In this document: positions 1 to 8,016 of the stretch, piece by piece
Numbering within the stretch: the stretch's first letter is position 1
How the letters are laid out: each line of letters begins with the position of its first letter
DNA from: Ndongobacter massiliensis
Lineage (GTDB): Bacteria; Bacillota; Clostridia; Tissierellales; Peptoniphilaceae
Assembly: GCF_900120375.1 (NCBI RefSeq)
Contig: NZ_LT635480.1
Span: 496,001-560,000 of the forward strand
DNA: 64,000 bases
Direction: 5' to 3'
Notes under the pieces: model-generated
Told to the model about the DNA's origin: nothing
The model's database searches: none
Seen by the model: only the letters and a program-made list of their open reading frames with translations
Program-made: the position numbers and the translations under genes

Positions 1-422
1 CTTTTACGGAATATGTCGTTCCCACACGCGATGAGGCAAAAGAAATCAAACGCCGGCTGGAAGAGTCCGAAGAAGCGAAAAAAGAATTGGAAAATGTCTA
101 TAATACGGATGTTTTCGACTCGACCTATGTGAAACGGTACGATGAGGTGGGCAAGGAGGACGAAGCGGTTTTCGATGCCGATTTGCTGACACAGGAATCG
201 GGCAGTGTGGAAATCTATGCCGCAGGAGATCTGTTTCACGTCGTTGTATTGGAAAAGCAGGAGGCAGATTTTTCCGTGCTGCAGGAGCGCATTCGCGAAC
301 AGTACCTTACGAATGCCTATAAGAAAGAAATAGACCGAAAAGCGCGTGAGGCACAGCTGCAACTTTTTCCGGAAAATCTTTCATTTCGCGGAGAATCCGT
401 AAAAAAGTCGGAGGAACCCTGA
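1..422 (+). CDS. C-terminal part of a PpiC/SurA-like foldase (partial)
   Basis: The reading frame is open from base 3 and its start lies before the window, so only about 139 residues are visible. The visible part begins with a charged stretch typical of helical linkers (TRDEAKEIKRRLEESEEAKKEL), then a segment (roughly GSVEIYAAGDLFHVVVLEKQ) resembling the last strands of a parvulin-type peptidyl-prolyl isomerase domain. A basic helical tail follows. Secreted SurA/PrsA-like proteins end this way. No catalytic residues can be checked because the N-terminal part is missing. The assignment rests on overall resemblance and is tentative. The HU gene follows about 90 bases downstream behind its own promoter. 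Confidence 0.4.
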   Translation, partial: FTEYVVPTRDEAKEIKRRLEESEEAKKELENVYNTDVFDSTYVKRYDEVGKEDEAVFDADLLTQESGSVEIYAAGDLFHVVVLEKQEADFSVLQERIREQYLTNAYKKEIDRKAREAQLQLFPENLSFRGESVKKSEEP

Positions 423-439
423 AAAATCGGGGAATATGC

Positions 440-467
440 TTGTAAATGGAAAGCCTTTTGGTATAAT
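440..467 (+). promoter_or_regulatory. Predicted sigma-A promoter for the HU gene
   Basis: TTGTAA at 440-445 and a perfect TATAAT at 462-467 are separated by 16 bases. The -10 box lies about 45 bases before the HU start codon. Confidence 0.6.
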
Positions 468-511
468 GGGGGTACAGTTTTCAGCTGGAATCTCATCTTT
501 AGGAGGAAACA

Positions 512-790
512 ATGAATAAATCCGAATTGATTGCAAAAATGGCCGAGAAGAGCGGTCTGAGCAAAGCGGACGCAACGCGTGCACTGGAGTCTTTCGTGGG
601 TTCCGTAGAAGAAGCATTGGTAAATGGCGACAAGGTACAGTTGGTTGGCTTTGGTACCTTTGAGACACGTGAGCGCAAGGCACGTGAGGGAAGAAATCCG
701 AGAAATCCGGAACAGAGCATTCAGATTCCCGCATCCACTGCGCCGGTTTTCAAGGCAGGAAAAAGCCTGAAAGAAGCTGTCAATAAGTAA
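512..790 (+). CDS. hup: HU family nucleoid DNA-binding protein
   Basis: A 92-residue histone-like protein that binds and bends DNA as a dimer. The N-terminal helical dimerisation part (MNKSELIAKMAEKSGLSKADA) and the family hallmark around residues 46-65 (VGFGTFETRERKAREGRNPRNP) are both present. The latter contains the DNA-wrapping beta arms. The length equals that of typical bacterial HU proteins. The start is set by an AGGAGG about 6 bases upstream. The gene appears monocistronic, with its own promoter and a terminator directly after the stop codon. Confidence 0.96.
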   Translation: MNKSELIAKMAEKSGLSKADATRALESFVGSVEEALVNGDKVQLVGFGTFETRERKAREGRNPRNPEQSIQIPASTAPVFKAGKSLKEAVNK

Positions 791-794
791 ACGA

Positions 795-820
795 AAGAGG
801 CCAGACGGCCTCTTTTTTTG
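795..820 (+). terminator. Rho-independent terminator after hup
   Basis: A 7-bp GC-rich stem (AGAGGCC/GGCCTCT) with a 4-base loop runs straight into seven T's. Confidence 0.88.
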
Positions 821-867
821 TACAGAATTTTAGTGCAATTTTCAGAACATTGCCGGTACCGATTTCG

Positions 868-895
868 TGCACAATTCCCATCGCTCGAGTATAAT
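868..895 (+). promoter_or_regulatory. Predicted promoter for the DtxR-type regulator
   Basis: A perfect TATAAT at 890-895 lies 22 bases before the start codon. The -35 region (GTGCAC at 868) is poor, which fits an activated or weak promoter. I saw no clear metal-box palindrome. Confidence 0.4.
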
Positions 896-917
896 AAAGG
901 AAAGAAAGGGGGGAAGC

Positions 918-1286
918 ATGCATAATGTGAAAGACTCTTCCGAGAATTATTTAGAAGCCATTCACGTTCTGACGCAGGAAATGGGCCATGTTCGGTCTGT
1001 TGACATTGCCAATCACCTCGATTTGAGTCGACCGTCCGTCAGCAAGGCAGTAAAAAAGCTGGAGGAAGGTGGGTATCTTGTGATGAAAGAAGATGGCGGG
1101 CTGCTTCTGACAGAAGATGGCGAACGTATTGGAGAAGAGATCTATGAGCGGCATCAGCTTTTCAAGGAATTGTTGGTCAAGGCGGGAGTGAGCGAAGCGA
1201 TCGCAGAAGAAGATGCCTGCAAGATGGAACATGCTATTCGGGAGTCCAGTTTTCAAAAGCTGAAAGCGTTTGTTGAGAGTCTTTGA
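918..1286 (+). CDS. Short DtxR/MntR-family metal-dependent repressor
   Basis: A 122-residue regulator with the N-terminal winged helix of the family (residues 8-65, VRSVDIANHLDLSRPSVSKAVKKLEE) and the metal-binding dimerisation helices after it. Aligned by eye to B. subtilis MntR, ligand D8 becomes N10 and E99 becomes C101, while E11, H77, E102 and H103 are kept (E13, H79, E104, H105). C-x-x-E-H is the arrangement of the DtxR/IdeR primary iron site. There is no SH3-like third domain, so it has MntR length with a DtxR-like site. The ATG at 918 was chosen over the upstream in-frame start at 867 because AAAGGGGGGAAG precedes it. It overlaps rsmE by 4 bases. Its target genes are not evident here. 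Confidence 0.82.
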   Translation: MHNVKDSSENYLEAIHVLTQEMGHVRSVDIANHLDLSRPSVSKAVKKLEEGGYLVMKEDGGLLLTEDGERIGEEIYERHQLFKELLVKAGVSEAIAEEDACKMEHAIRESSFQKLKAFVESL

Positions 1287-2233
1287 TGCAACAATATTTT
1301 CTGAAACGTGTATTGACCGTCGGACAAGAAGTAGAATTGTCGCAGGAAATCGCGCATCATTTGGGTCATGTCCTGCGCAAGAAGGAAGGCGCAGAAATTC
1401 GACTGGTGGACGCGCAAGGGCAGGTTTTTCGAGCCACCCTTTTTTGGCAGGAAAAGCGACTGTTTGCTCTTGTGTGCGAATCTTTGGCAGAAAACCGAGA
1501 AACGCCGGCGCCAATTACACTTTTTCTGGCTTTGATTAAGCGGGAAAAATGGGAATACGCGCTGCAAAAATGTACGGAATTGGGAGCGGAACGGTTGGTC
1601 GGTGTGACAACGGCACGCAGTGTGGTGTCGTTGGAAGCGATGAAAAAGCGTCGTGCGCGCTATGAAAAGATTTTGGAAGAAGCGGCGGAGCAATCGGAAC
1701 GGCACAAAGTTCCCGTACTTGATTTTGCAGCCGATTTTACGCAGTTGACCAATCCCCGTTGCACCGTGAATTTTATTTGTACGGAGCGCGCGGCAGGGGT
1801 GCCTCATTTGATTGAGGCTTTGCAAGAGGAGCTGCCTTTGGAGAAACAGATGCGGTCAGTCAGCGTCTTTGTGGGTCCGGAGGGCGGCTTTACGGTCGAG
1901 GAAATTGCGCAGGCAAAAGCGATGGGATTTCGCTCCGTTACGTTGGGGCCGCGCATATTGCGGGCAGAAACAGCGGCATCGACCGCTGTGGCATTGATTG
2001 CGGCGCACATGGAGCGTCAGGAAGGAGAGGATATGAATAAGCAGGACAAAAAAGTGGATGCCATTATCAGCGAATCCGAGCAAAAAAACCAAGTTGCCAA
2101 AAAGGGCATGGTTTCTGGCACGGATGTCTACGGGGATGTCGAAAAACGCGAAGAAGAGACCGGCGTGGAAATTCCTACGGAAGATGCCGTTTTGGAAGCC
2201 AAAGAGTGGTCCGATTTGGAGAATCGCAGCTGA
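1283..2233 (+). CDS. rsmE: 16S rRNA m3U1498 methyltransferase RsmE with C-terminal extension
   Basis: RsmE uses S-adenosylmethionine to methylate N3 of U1498 in 16S rRNA. Residues 1-245 carry a normal RsmE: an N-terminal PUA-like part (QQYFLKR...HHLGHVLRKKEG) followed by the SPOUT knot. The knot has its signature motifs VGPEGGFTVEEI near residue 197 and LGPRILRAETAAS near 224. Typical family members stop at about 245 residues. This one reads on without a stop into 66 further residues beginning MNKQDKKVD, described in the next entry. The start overlaps the regulator upstream (ATGA), so the two are probably translationally coupled. The methyltransferase assignment is firm; the role of the tail is not. 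Confidence 0.93.
   Translation: MMQQYFLKRVLTVGQEVELSQEIAHHLGHVLRKKEGAEIRLVDAQGQVFRATLFWQEKRLFALVCESLAENRETPAPITLFLALIKREKWEYALQKCTELGAERLVGVTTARSVVSLEAMKKRRARYEKILEEAAEQSERHKVPVLDFAADFTQLTNPRCTVNFICTERAAGVPHLIEALQEELPLEKQMRSVSVFVGPEGGFTVEEIAQAKAMGFRSVTLGPRILRAETAASTAVALIAAHMERQEGEDMNKQDKKVDAIISESEQKNQVAKKGMVSGTDVYGDVEKREEETGVEIPTEDAVLEAKEWSDLENRS
2033..2233 (+). other. DUF3787-like small domain fused in frame behind rsmE, with its own RBS
   Basis: This segment starts with an in-frame ATG at residue 251 of the rsmE reading frame, preceded at 2021-2030 by a near-ideal ribosome site (GAAGGAGAGG). Its last 25 residues (VEIPTEDAVLEAKEWSDLEN) resemble the conserved end of the small clostridial DUF3787 proteins, as I remember that family. 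It looks like a free-standing gene whose upstream neighbour has lost its stop codon. It could be made both as a fusion tail and as a separate 66-residue protein. Confidence 0.5.
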
Positions 2234-2268
2234 TTTTGCGACAAAACAGATACAAAATAGGGAAGCAT

Positions 2269-2296
2269 AGCAGGGCGTTCACGGCGTCCTGCTTTT
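2269..2296 (+). terminator. Weak terminator after rsmE
   Basis: A stem of AGCAGG/CCTGCT, extended inward by weaker pairs, is followed by only four T's. It lies between rsmE and the alcohol dehydrogenase gene. Confidence 0.45.
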
Positions 2297-2311
2297 GGAA
2301 AGGAAGAAATC

Positions 2312-3466
2312 ATGCGCAGTTTTCATTATTACAACCCGACGCGCGTCTATTTCGGGCCGGAAATCGAAAAGAATCTACAAGAAGAGCTCCTGAAGCAGAA
2401 AGCAAAAAAGGTCTTGTTGATCACCATGGAGTACGCGGAACAATTGGGCATTGAAGCGGATGTAAAAGCGGCCTGTGCATCGGTCGGAGCCGCACTTTTG
2501 ATTGAACGCGATGTTTTGCCCAATCCGCAGGTGGAGCCCGTGCGCGCGTTGCAAAAGATGTGCCGGGAAGAAGGCGTCGATTTACTGATTGCTGCCGGCG
2601 GCGGCAGCGTGATTGATACGGCAAAATCGGTTGCCGTTGCGGCGTGTTCGGAGGCGGATCCGTGGTCGTATTTTGAGGGCGCACCGGTGGAAAAGACGCT
2701 TCCAGTGCTGTGCATTCCGACCATTGCAGCAAGCGGCTCAGAAACTTCCAATGCGGCGATTCTTTCCAACGGCGTGTACAAACGCGGGATGGAATCGGAT
2801 CTCATCTATCCGGTGGCGGCTTTCCTCAATCCTGCCTATACTTCAACATTACCTTGGTTCCAAACTGCAGCGGGATTGGCTGACATCTCTTCCCATTTGA
2901 TGGAACGTTATTTTTCGAATGACCCCGCGGCGGACGTGACGGATCGTCAGATTGAAGGAGCGTTGCGCAGTCTATTGGTGCAAAGCGGACGTTTGTTGGA
3001 AAACCCGAAGGACTTGGATGCGCGCGGAGAAGTGCAGTGGTTGGCGTTAATTGCCCACAACAATTCGATGGATGCCGGGCGTGAAGCTTGTTGGGGTTCG
3101 CATCGCATTGAACACGAACTTTCCGGCATTTACCACTTGACGCATGGCGAAGGCATGGCGGTCGTTTTCGTCGCATGGTGCCGCTACATGAGTGAAGTCA
3201 AGCCGAAAAAACTGGCGCAGTTGGCAGATCGCGTGTTCGGCATTGATGCATGGTCCTTTGACGAAAAAACCGCGGCGCTGCGGCTGGCTGATACCTTGGA
3301 GCAGTTTTACAGAAAACTGGGGTTGCGCACCCGCTTGAAAGAATTTAAAATTGACGAATCAAGGTTCCGTGAGATGGGCGAGCGGGCGACGGAAAACGGC
3401 TCGGTGGGACATTATGTACCGCTGGATGCCGACCGTATCGTAGAAATTTTGAAGCTTGCCTTGTGA
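2312..3466 (+). CDS. Iron-containing alcohol dehydrogenase (butanol dehydrogenase/YqhD type)
   Basis: A 384-residue NAD(P)H-dependent alcohol/aldehyde oxidoreductase of the group III metal-dependent family. The nucleotide-binding AAGGGSVIDTAKS lies near residue 95. Metal ligands are seen in ADISSHLMERYF (Asp and His), SHRIEHELSG and THGEGMAVV. The N-terminal FHYYNPTRVYFG and the length match BdhA/YqhD-like enzymes that reduce butyraldehyde or other aldehydes during fermentation. The physiological substrate cannot be read from sequence. GGAAAGGAAG precedes the ATG. It appears to be a single gene ahead of guaA. Confidence 0.9.
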   Translation: MRSFHYYNPTRVYFGPEIEKNLQEELLKQKAKKVLLITMEYAEQLGIEADVKAACASVGAALLIERDVLPNPQVEPVRALQKMCREEGVDLLIAAGGGSVIDTAKSVAVAACSEADPWSYFEGAPVEKTLPVLCIPTIAASGSETSNAAILSNGVYKRGMESDLIYPVAAFLNPAYTSTLPWFQTAAGLADISSHLMERYFSNDPAADVTDRQIEGALRSLLVQSGRLLENPKDLDARGEVQWLALIAHNNSMDAGREACWGSHRIEHELSGIYHLTHGEGMAVVFVAWCRYMSEVKPKKLAQLADRVFGIDAWSFDEKTAALRLADTLEQFYRKLGLRTRLKEFKIDESRFREMGERATENGSVGHYVPLDADRIVEILKLAL

Positions 3467-3537
3467 TTCGCAGAGCGATTCTTTCAGGATCGTGATATCA
3501 GACATAGTTTGAAAAATGCAGGAGCAACGGTGAGGAG

Positions 3538-5091
3538 ATGACTTTGAATTTACAAAAATTACAGGAAGAGAAGGTTTTGATTCTCGATTTCGGCGGGCAG
3601 TATAAGCAATTAATCGGCCGTCGCGTACGAGAGGCACACATTTTCTGTGAAATTAAGCCCTATTCTACGCCCTTGGAAGAAATTCGTGCGTCCCATTACC
3701 GGGGCATCATTTTGACGGGCGGGCCATATTCGGTGTACGAAGCGAATGCGCCGATGGCCGATGCGGGGTTGACAGCGCTGGGCATCCCCATTTACGGCAT
3801 CTGCTACGGTGCCCAGTGGCTTGCCCATGTTTTGGGCGGCAAAGTGGTGAAGGCGGATAAGGCGGAATATGGTCGTACGGAAGTGCATTTTGATCGTACA
3901 TCTGCGCTCTATGCGGATTTTCCGGAAACGGATGTGGTGTGGATGAGCCACAACGACCGAATTGCAGAGCTTCCCGAGGATTTTCGGGTACTCGGGTCGT
4001 CGGATTCCTGCCCGGTGGCTGCTTTCGGCGACGATGCACGAAAAATTTACGGCGTGCAGTTTCATCCGGAAGTCAATCACACGGAACACGGCGCGGAGAT
4101 GTTGCGCGATTTCCTCATTCGCATCTGTGGCTGCAGCGGACAGTGGACGATGTCTTCGTTTGTGCAGGAAACGATCGAAGAGATTCGGGAGCGCGTAGGG
4201 AACGGAAAGGTACTTGCCGCATTTTCGGGCGGCGTCGATTCCTCGGTGGCAGCTCTGCTGGTGCACCGCGCGGTGGGGAAAAATCTTACCTGCATTTTTG
4301 TGGACACCGGTCTGATGCGCAAGGATGAGGGCGACGAGGTGGAACGCGTCTTTGGCAAAGAATTTGAGATGAATCTCATTCGCGTGGATGCGCGGGCTCG
4401 CTTTCTTGGAAAGCTTGCCGGAGTCACCGATCCGGAACGCAAGCGAAAAATTATCGGGGAAGAGTTTATTCGCGTCTTCGAAGAGGAAGCCAAAAAAATC
4501 GGTGCCGTTGATTTTCTCATGCAGGGCACGATCTATCCCGATGTGATCGAAAGCGGCATCGGTGGTGCCGTCATTAAATCGCATCACAATGTCGGCGGTC
4601 TTCCGGAGCATGTGGATTTCAAAGAGCTCCTGGAGCCACTGCGGGCACTGTTCAAAGACGAGGTGCGAGAAGCCGGCACCGAACTCGGATTGCCGGAGTC
4701 CATCGTGTGGCGCCAGCCGTTTCCCGGACCCGGGCTTGCCGTTCGCATCTTAGGTCCCATTACCCCGGAGCGGGTGCAGATTTTGCAGGAGGCGGATGCC
4801 ATTTTCCGCGAGGAAATCAAAAAAGCTGGTTTTCATCGTGACATTGCCCAATACTTTGCCGTTCTTACCGACATTCGTTCGGTGGGTGTGATGGGCGATG
4901 CGCGCACCTATGATTACATGCTTGCCCTTCGTGCGGTCCGCACGAATGACTTTATGACGGCGGAGTGGGTTCGCTTGCCCTACGAGGTGCTTGAAGTCGC
5001 CTCGAATCGCATCGTCAACGAGGTGGCACATATCAATCGCGTGGTGTACGACATTACGGGGAAGCCACCGGCGACGATTGAATGGGAGTAA
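3538..5091 (+). CDS. guaA: GMP synthase (glutamine-hydrolysing)
   Basis: The 517-residue enzyme converts XMP, ATP and glutamine to GMP, the last step of de novo guanine nucleotide synthesis. Domains in order: class I glutamine amidotransferase with nucleophile Cys89 (GICYGAQ) and the His/Glu of FHPE near 181; an ATP-pyrophosphatase domain with the SGGVDSS P-loop near 230; and the C-terminal dimerisation/XMP-binding domain ending KPPATIEWE. All key motifs are intact and the length is typical. Its last four codons are the start of an 82-bp repeat whose second copy lies at 10236, so the 3' end appears to have served as an integration site. Confidence 0.98.
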   Translation: MTLNLQKLQEEKVLILDFGGQYKQLIGRRVREAHIFCEIKPYSTPLEEIRASHYRGIILTGGPYSVYEANAPMADAGLTALGIPIYGICYGAQWLAHVLGGKVVKADKAEYGRTEVHFDRTSALYADFPETDVVWMSHNDRIAELPEDFRVLGSSDSCPVAAFGDDARKIYGVQFHPEVNHTEHGAEMLRDFLIRICGCSGQWTMSSFVQETIEEIRERVGNGKVLAAFSGGVDSSVAALLVHRAVGKNLTCIFVDTGLMRKDEGDEVERVFGKEFEMNLIRVDARARFLGKLAGVTDPERKRKIIGEEFIRVFEEEAKKIGAVDFLMQGTIYPDVIESGIGGAVIKSHHNVGGLPEHVDFKELLEPLRALFKDEVREAGTELGLPESIVWRQPFPGPGLAVRILGPITPERVQILQEADAIFREEIKKAGFHRDIAQYFAVLTDIRSVGVMGDARTYDYMLALRAVRTNDFMTAEWVRLPYEVLEVASNRIVNEVAHINRVVYDITGKPPATIEWE

Positions 5092-5161
5092 AACTCCCCT
5101 GTGTGGGAGTTTTACCCGAAAAATAGCGCAGAGCGCGGAGAGCGGTGAAACTGCGTTTTCG
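5080..5161 (+). repeat. Left copy of the guaA-3'-end direct repeat (attL-like)
   Basis: The repeat begins with GAATGGGAGTAAAACT, which includes the final Glu-Trp-Glu-stop of guaA, and continues through an 11-bp hairpin (5088-5098 with 5105-5115) that contains the stop codon. A copy at 10236-10318 matches at all but about four positions plus two one-base insertions. The guaA 3' end is an established target of integrative islands in several phyla. Confidence 0.75.
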
Positions 5162-5181
5162 TTAGTCCCACCATTTAAGGG

Positions 5182-5209
5182 TGACCGATGCATATGCATC
5201 GGTCATTTT
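5182..5209 (+). terminator. Palindromic terminator downstream of guaA
   Basis: Bases 5182-5205 form a perfect 24-base palindrome (half-site TGACCGATGCAT) followed by TTTT. The guaA-proximal hairpin at 5088-5115 has no T tract, so this is the more likely guaA terminator. The second repeat copy does not carry it. Confidence 0.5.
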
Positions 5210-5420
5210 CGAGACCACTCTATTTCTGCACCAGGCCTACCATCCATTCCTTTTAGGAATGGGGTTAGGGCTTGGCGTGGTGGGTCTTCCAAAAGCCAGA
5301 CGGGCTAGCACAAAACTAAGCGAGAAAACCAGTAGGGTTTTCGAGAGGAAAGTGGTAAAAATGGCGAACTAGACTCGTTTCAAATAAAGCTTGGATAGTA
5401 CAAATAGGTTTTGACAGTCC

Positions 5421-5534
5421 ACTGTAACTGGGACTAAAATGTGAACATTTGCAAAAAAGAATAAATTGAATAATAGTTCCATGTACATTACATTTGGATA
5501 AAGAATTAGACCGTAGTCTTTAGGCTGCGATCTT
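5421..5534 (+). repeat. Diverged direct repeat with terminal hairpin, left copy
   Basis: The block starts ACTGTAACTGGGACTAAAAT and ends in a stem-loop followed by five T's. A second copy at 10373-10489 matches about 52 of the first 60 positions and ends in an equivalent hairpin. The copies differ most in the stem but keep pairing, which suggests both formed working terminators. Confidence 0.65.
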
Positions 5535-5641
5535 TTTGTATACATATACTTATTTTAAAATCTTGATTTTATATAATTACATAGGTTGTTATAAATTAGA
5601 TCATTAATTAAGTTGAATAAAATAGTGTAAAAATAGAAGAT

Positions 5642-5666
5642 TTAATCATTATTAAATAAAAAAGGA
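5642..5666 (+). repeat. 25-bp exact direct repeat outside the IS, left copy
   Basis: An AT-rich 25-base block beginning TTAATCATTATTAAATAA recurs exactly at 6788-6812. The copies flank the IS but stand 14 bases off each of its ends, and the 14-base spacers differ. They are therefore not an ordinary target duplication. Confidence 0.7.
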
Positions 5667-5763
5667 TGTAGAGATACAATTGATGTGAGACCAAGAAGAA
5701 AAAAATATAGAGAGAAATCCTGTACAACGAAAGCGTCAACCAAACAAAGAAAGGATTCTCTCT

Positions 5764-6714
5764 ATGTCAACTAGTATAACAAAAACACAGCGATATCTGC
5801 CACATACTTTGGAAACAAGATTTCATGCGGTTAAAGCGTATCGCTCGGGTTTTTCTGTAAGTTTTGTTGTTCGCCGCTATAAGATCTCGAAAGCCTCTCT
5901 AATGCGCTGGAATCGTCGTTTTGACGGAACAAAGGACTCGCTAACAGACCGCTCTCATCGTCCAAAAACCCCGCATCCGAATGCCCATACAGAGCAGGAA
6001 AAAACCTGGATAAAGAATTTCATCCGACGAAATCCAACCACCTCCCTCATTGAACTGTACGCGAAACTCCAGTTTCAGCGTGGCTAGCAACGTCATCCAT
6101 GCTCCCTTTTTCGTTTTCTTCGAAAGCAAGGTTTCTACAAGGAAAAACCGGCAAAGAAGAAGGTCTATGTGCCGAAACCTTACGATACACCGAAAAAGCT
6201 GGGCATAAAATGGCAGTTAGACGTGAAATATGCTCCCAAATCCTGCTACGTGGGAAGAATGCCCGACAAATTTTATCAGTACACAGTTATTGATGAGGCC
6301 AGCAGGGAGCGTTTTATCTACGCTTTTCGCGAACAATCTTCCTACTCCAGTGTGGAATTTATCAAAAGGGCCATCAAGCATTTTGGCTATCAACCCAAAA
6401 TCATACAGACGGATAACGGCGTTGAATTTACCCATTTCCGGGAAACCCTTCGAACGCATCCATTCGATCTGTACTGCCAAAAACAAGGGATTACGCACCA
6501 GCTTATTCGTCCAAGAACACCGAGACACAATGGTAAAGTCGAACGCAGTCACCGCAATGACAATGAGCGCTTCTACGCGCATTTGTCTTTCTACAGCTAT
6601 GAGGATTTGCTTGTACAAATGAAGCGCTATTTGTATAAATCAAACCGGCTTCCTATGCAGATCTTGGGATGGTTAACGCCTATAGAAAAACGAACCCTAT
6701 TGCTGGCGGGTTAA
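5764..6714 (+). pseudogene. Transposase with an in-frame amber codon
   Basis: One continuous frame of 316 codons is broken only by TAG at 6085-6087 (codon 108). The N-terminal part is a helix-turn-helix (FHAVKAYRSGFSVSFVVRRYKISKASLMRWNRRF is its core). The C-terminal part is an rve integrase core with the three acidic residues in QLDVKY, QTDNG and KVERSHR. No frameshift is needed: residues on both sides of the stop join in the same frame. The enzyme would be inactive unless the stop is suppressed or translation reinitiates at 6169. A dimeric start/stop arrangement as in IS3 OrfA/OrfB is unlikely because the frames are identical. Confidence 0.85.
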
Positions 6715-6730
6715 CCCGCCAGCAATAGGG
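6695..6730. terminator. 36-bp perfect palindrome over the transposase stop codon
   Basis: Two 16-base arms (CCCTATTGCTGGCGGG and its complement) flank TTAA, so all 36 bases are self-complementary. The TAA stop of the transposase is at its centre. There is no T tract. Such a hairpin could block transcription entering or leaving the IS. Confidence 0.75.
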
Positions 6731-6787
6731 TAGTATACAGGAGATTCTCTTTTGCTTTTTTGGTCTCACATCATTTACAAATGTACA

Positions 6788-6812
6788 TTAATCATTATTA
6801 AATAAAAAAGGA
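6788..6812 (+). repeat. 25-bp exact direct repeat outside the IS, right copy
   Basis: Identical to 5642-5666. Confidence 0.7.
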
Positions 6813-6895
6813 ATGCTTGATATATGCTAATAAGTGATATATAATTTAATTAGCTATAGAAAATAATAAGAAATAATATTGTCGGTAGGCATCTA

Positions 6896-7856
6896 TGGAT
6901 AAGAGCCGATTCCACTTTGAAAATTACTCTTGTGATTTGATTCAAGAGCAAAGGTATGATGTAAAAATAAAACATATTCTACCAGGCTATCTCATGCATT
7001 TTAATTCATCCAGATTAATTAAAACTACATACATACTAGGATAAGGTTTTCGGGTTGTAGATGCCAAAGATGATGTCTCAAAAAATAACATACTTGGTGA
7101 ATTTTTGGCATTAAAAAAGGACGACACATCGTCCTTTCGAGAGTTTTTCTCAAAATATGTTTTTTTTTATTTTCTGTGAGAATTCGAGATAATTATGAAA
7201 GTACAGACATCAATGAGATAGATGATTTGAAAAATAGATTGTGTGCATTTGTCTATTTATAAACAATCAGTTTTCGATAAATATGCAACAGAAAAAAGCG
7301 AACGTAATTTTCAAGAACTGATGGACGCATCGCTTATTTGCTTCTTGCGCCAACTCCAACAATAAGAGTTGGTAATGAGGAGGTGTTTGAAGTTGGGGAA
7401 AACTCATTGATAAAATATTTAAAGAATATTACAAGCTATAACGAACAGCCTACAGATTATATTCAGGGGCAAGACGGATATAAGCGGCCCGTTTTCAGAG
7501 TCAAAAATTCGATTTTAGGGGTGGATATTTTGAGCTGTCGGTTAAAAAATATTTTAATTATGTTTCTGAGAATGATTTGCTTCCACAGTGGTGTAAGAAT
7601 GTGTACCGAATGTATATATATAAAGATAAATTAAATGATGAAGAGGATGTGAAGTTTGCTATAGATTTCTTGTTTAAATTTATTAACAAATACACACCCT
7701 TTGAGATTAATGAAAGCTACCCTATGCTGATTTTACCGATGACATCTATGAGTAACTTAGCGAAAATGACTTAATGCAGGTGGCGCTTATGAGCCTATCC
7801 AAATATATTATAAAAAGAGAGTTTGAAGAAAACTTAAAAGAGCAACGCCGTATTTG
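6896..7856 (+). pseudogene. Shattered gene of unknown function
   Basis: Pieces of protein-like sequence run in one direction but change frame several times and are cut by stops. They are MDKSRFHFENYSCDL... from 6896, a continuation after a stop near 7043 (GFRVVDAKDD), EEVFEVGENSLIKYL near 7378, YFELSVKKYFNYVSEND near 7525, WCKNVYRMYIYKDKLNDEEDVKFAIDFLF from 7586 and ALMSLSKYIIKREFEENLKEQ up to about 7850. I do not recognise the family. AT-rich composition matches the island. A 9-bp hairpin with loop CACA at 7116-7137 lies within it. Confidence 0.5.
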
Positions 7857-8016
7857 ATATAGGATAAACCTTGCTCCAAATAGTTCCGGCAAAGTCACCA
7901 TATTCTCCATCGATTTATAATGTATACTAAAAATAAAACACCCAATTCAGAATAAAAATCATCTGTAAAACTGGGTGGAAATCTATTTTGAAGATTAAGA
8001 AAGCGAGGATTAATCT

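Larger units (their letters stand above)
5210..5680. other. Non-genic left end of the island
   Basis: No convincing gene. Base composition falls from backbone-like to strongly AT-rich after about 5390. A short open frame (5181-5372) overlaps the terminator palindrome and resembles nothing I know. The stretch contains the left copies of two repeats listed separately (5421-5534 and 5642-5666). Confidence 0.6.
5681..6773 (+). mobile_element. Insertion sequence of the DDE/rve class (IS3/IS481-like), about 1.09 kb
   Basis: Terminal inverted repeats are visible: TGATGTGAGACCAA at 5681-5694 and its complement at 6760-6773. The homology continues inward to CCTGTA near 5719 and 6738. One transposase frame fills the element and is interrupted by a stop. 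No short target duplication is apparent immediately outside the ends. The element is much richer in GC than the surrounding DNA, so it is a later arrival in the island. Confidence 0.8.

Noticed and set aside
3610-4611. Long antisense open frame (333 codons) inside guaA
   Set aside because: It mirrors the codon pattern of guaA, has no ribosome site and resembles no protein.
5181-5372. 63-codon frame beginning in the guaA terminator palindrome
   Set aside because: No ribosome site, start inside a hairpin, no recognisable family.
5764-6714. IS3-type OrfA/OrfB with programmed frameshift
   Set aside because: Both halves are in the same frame and separated by one TAG, so frameshifting is not needed to join them.
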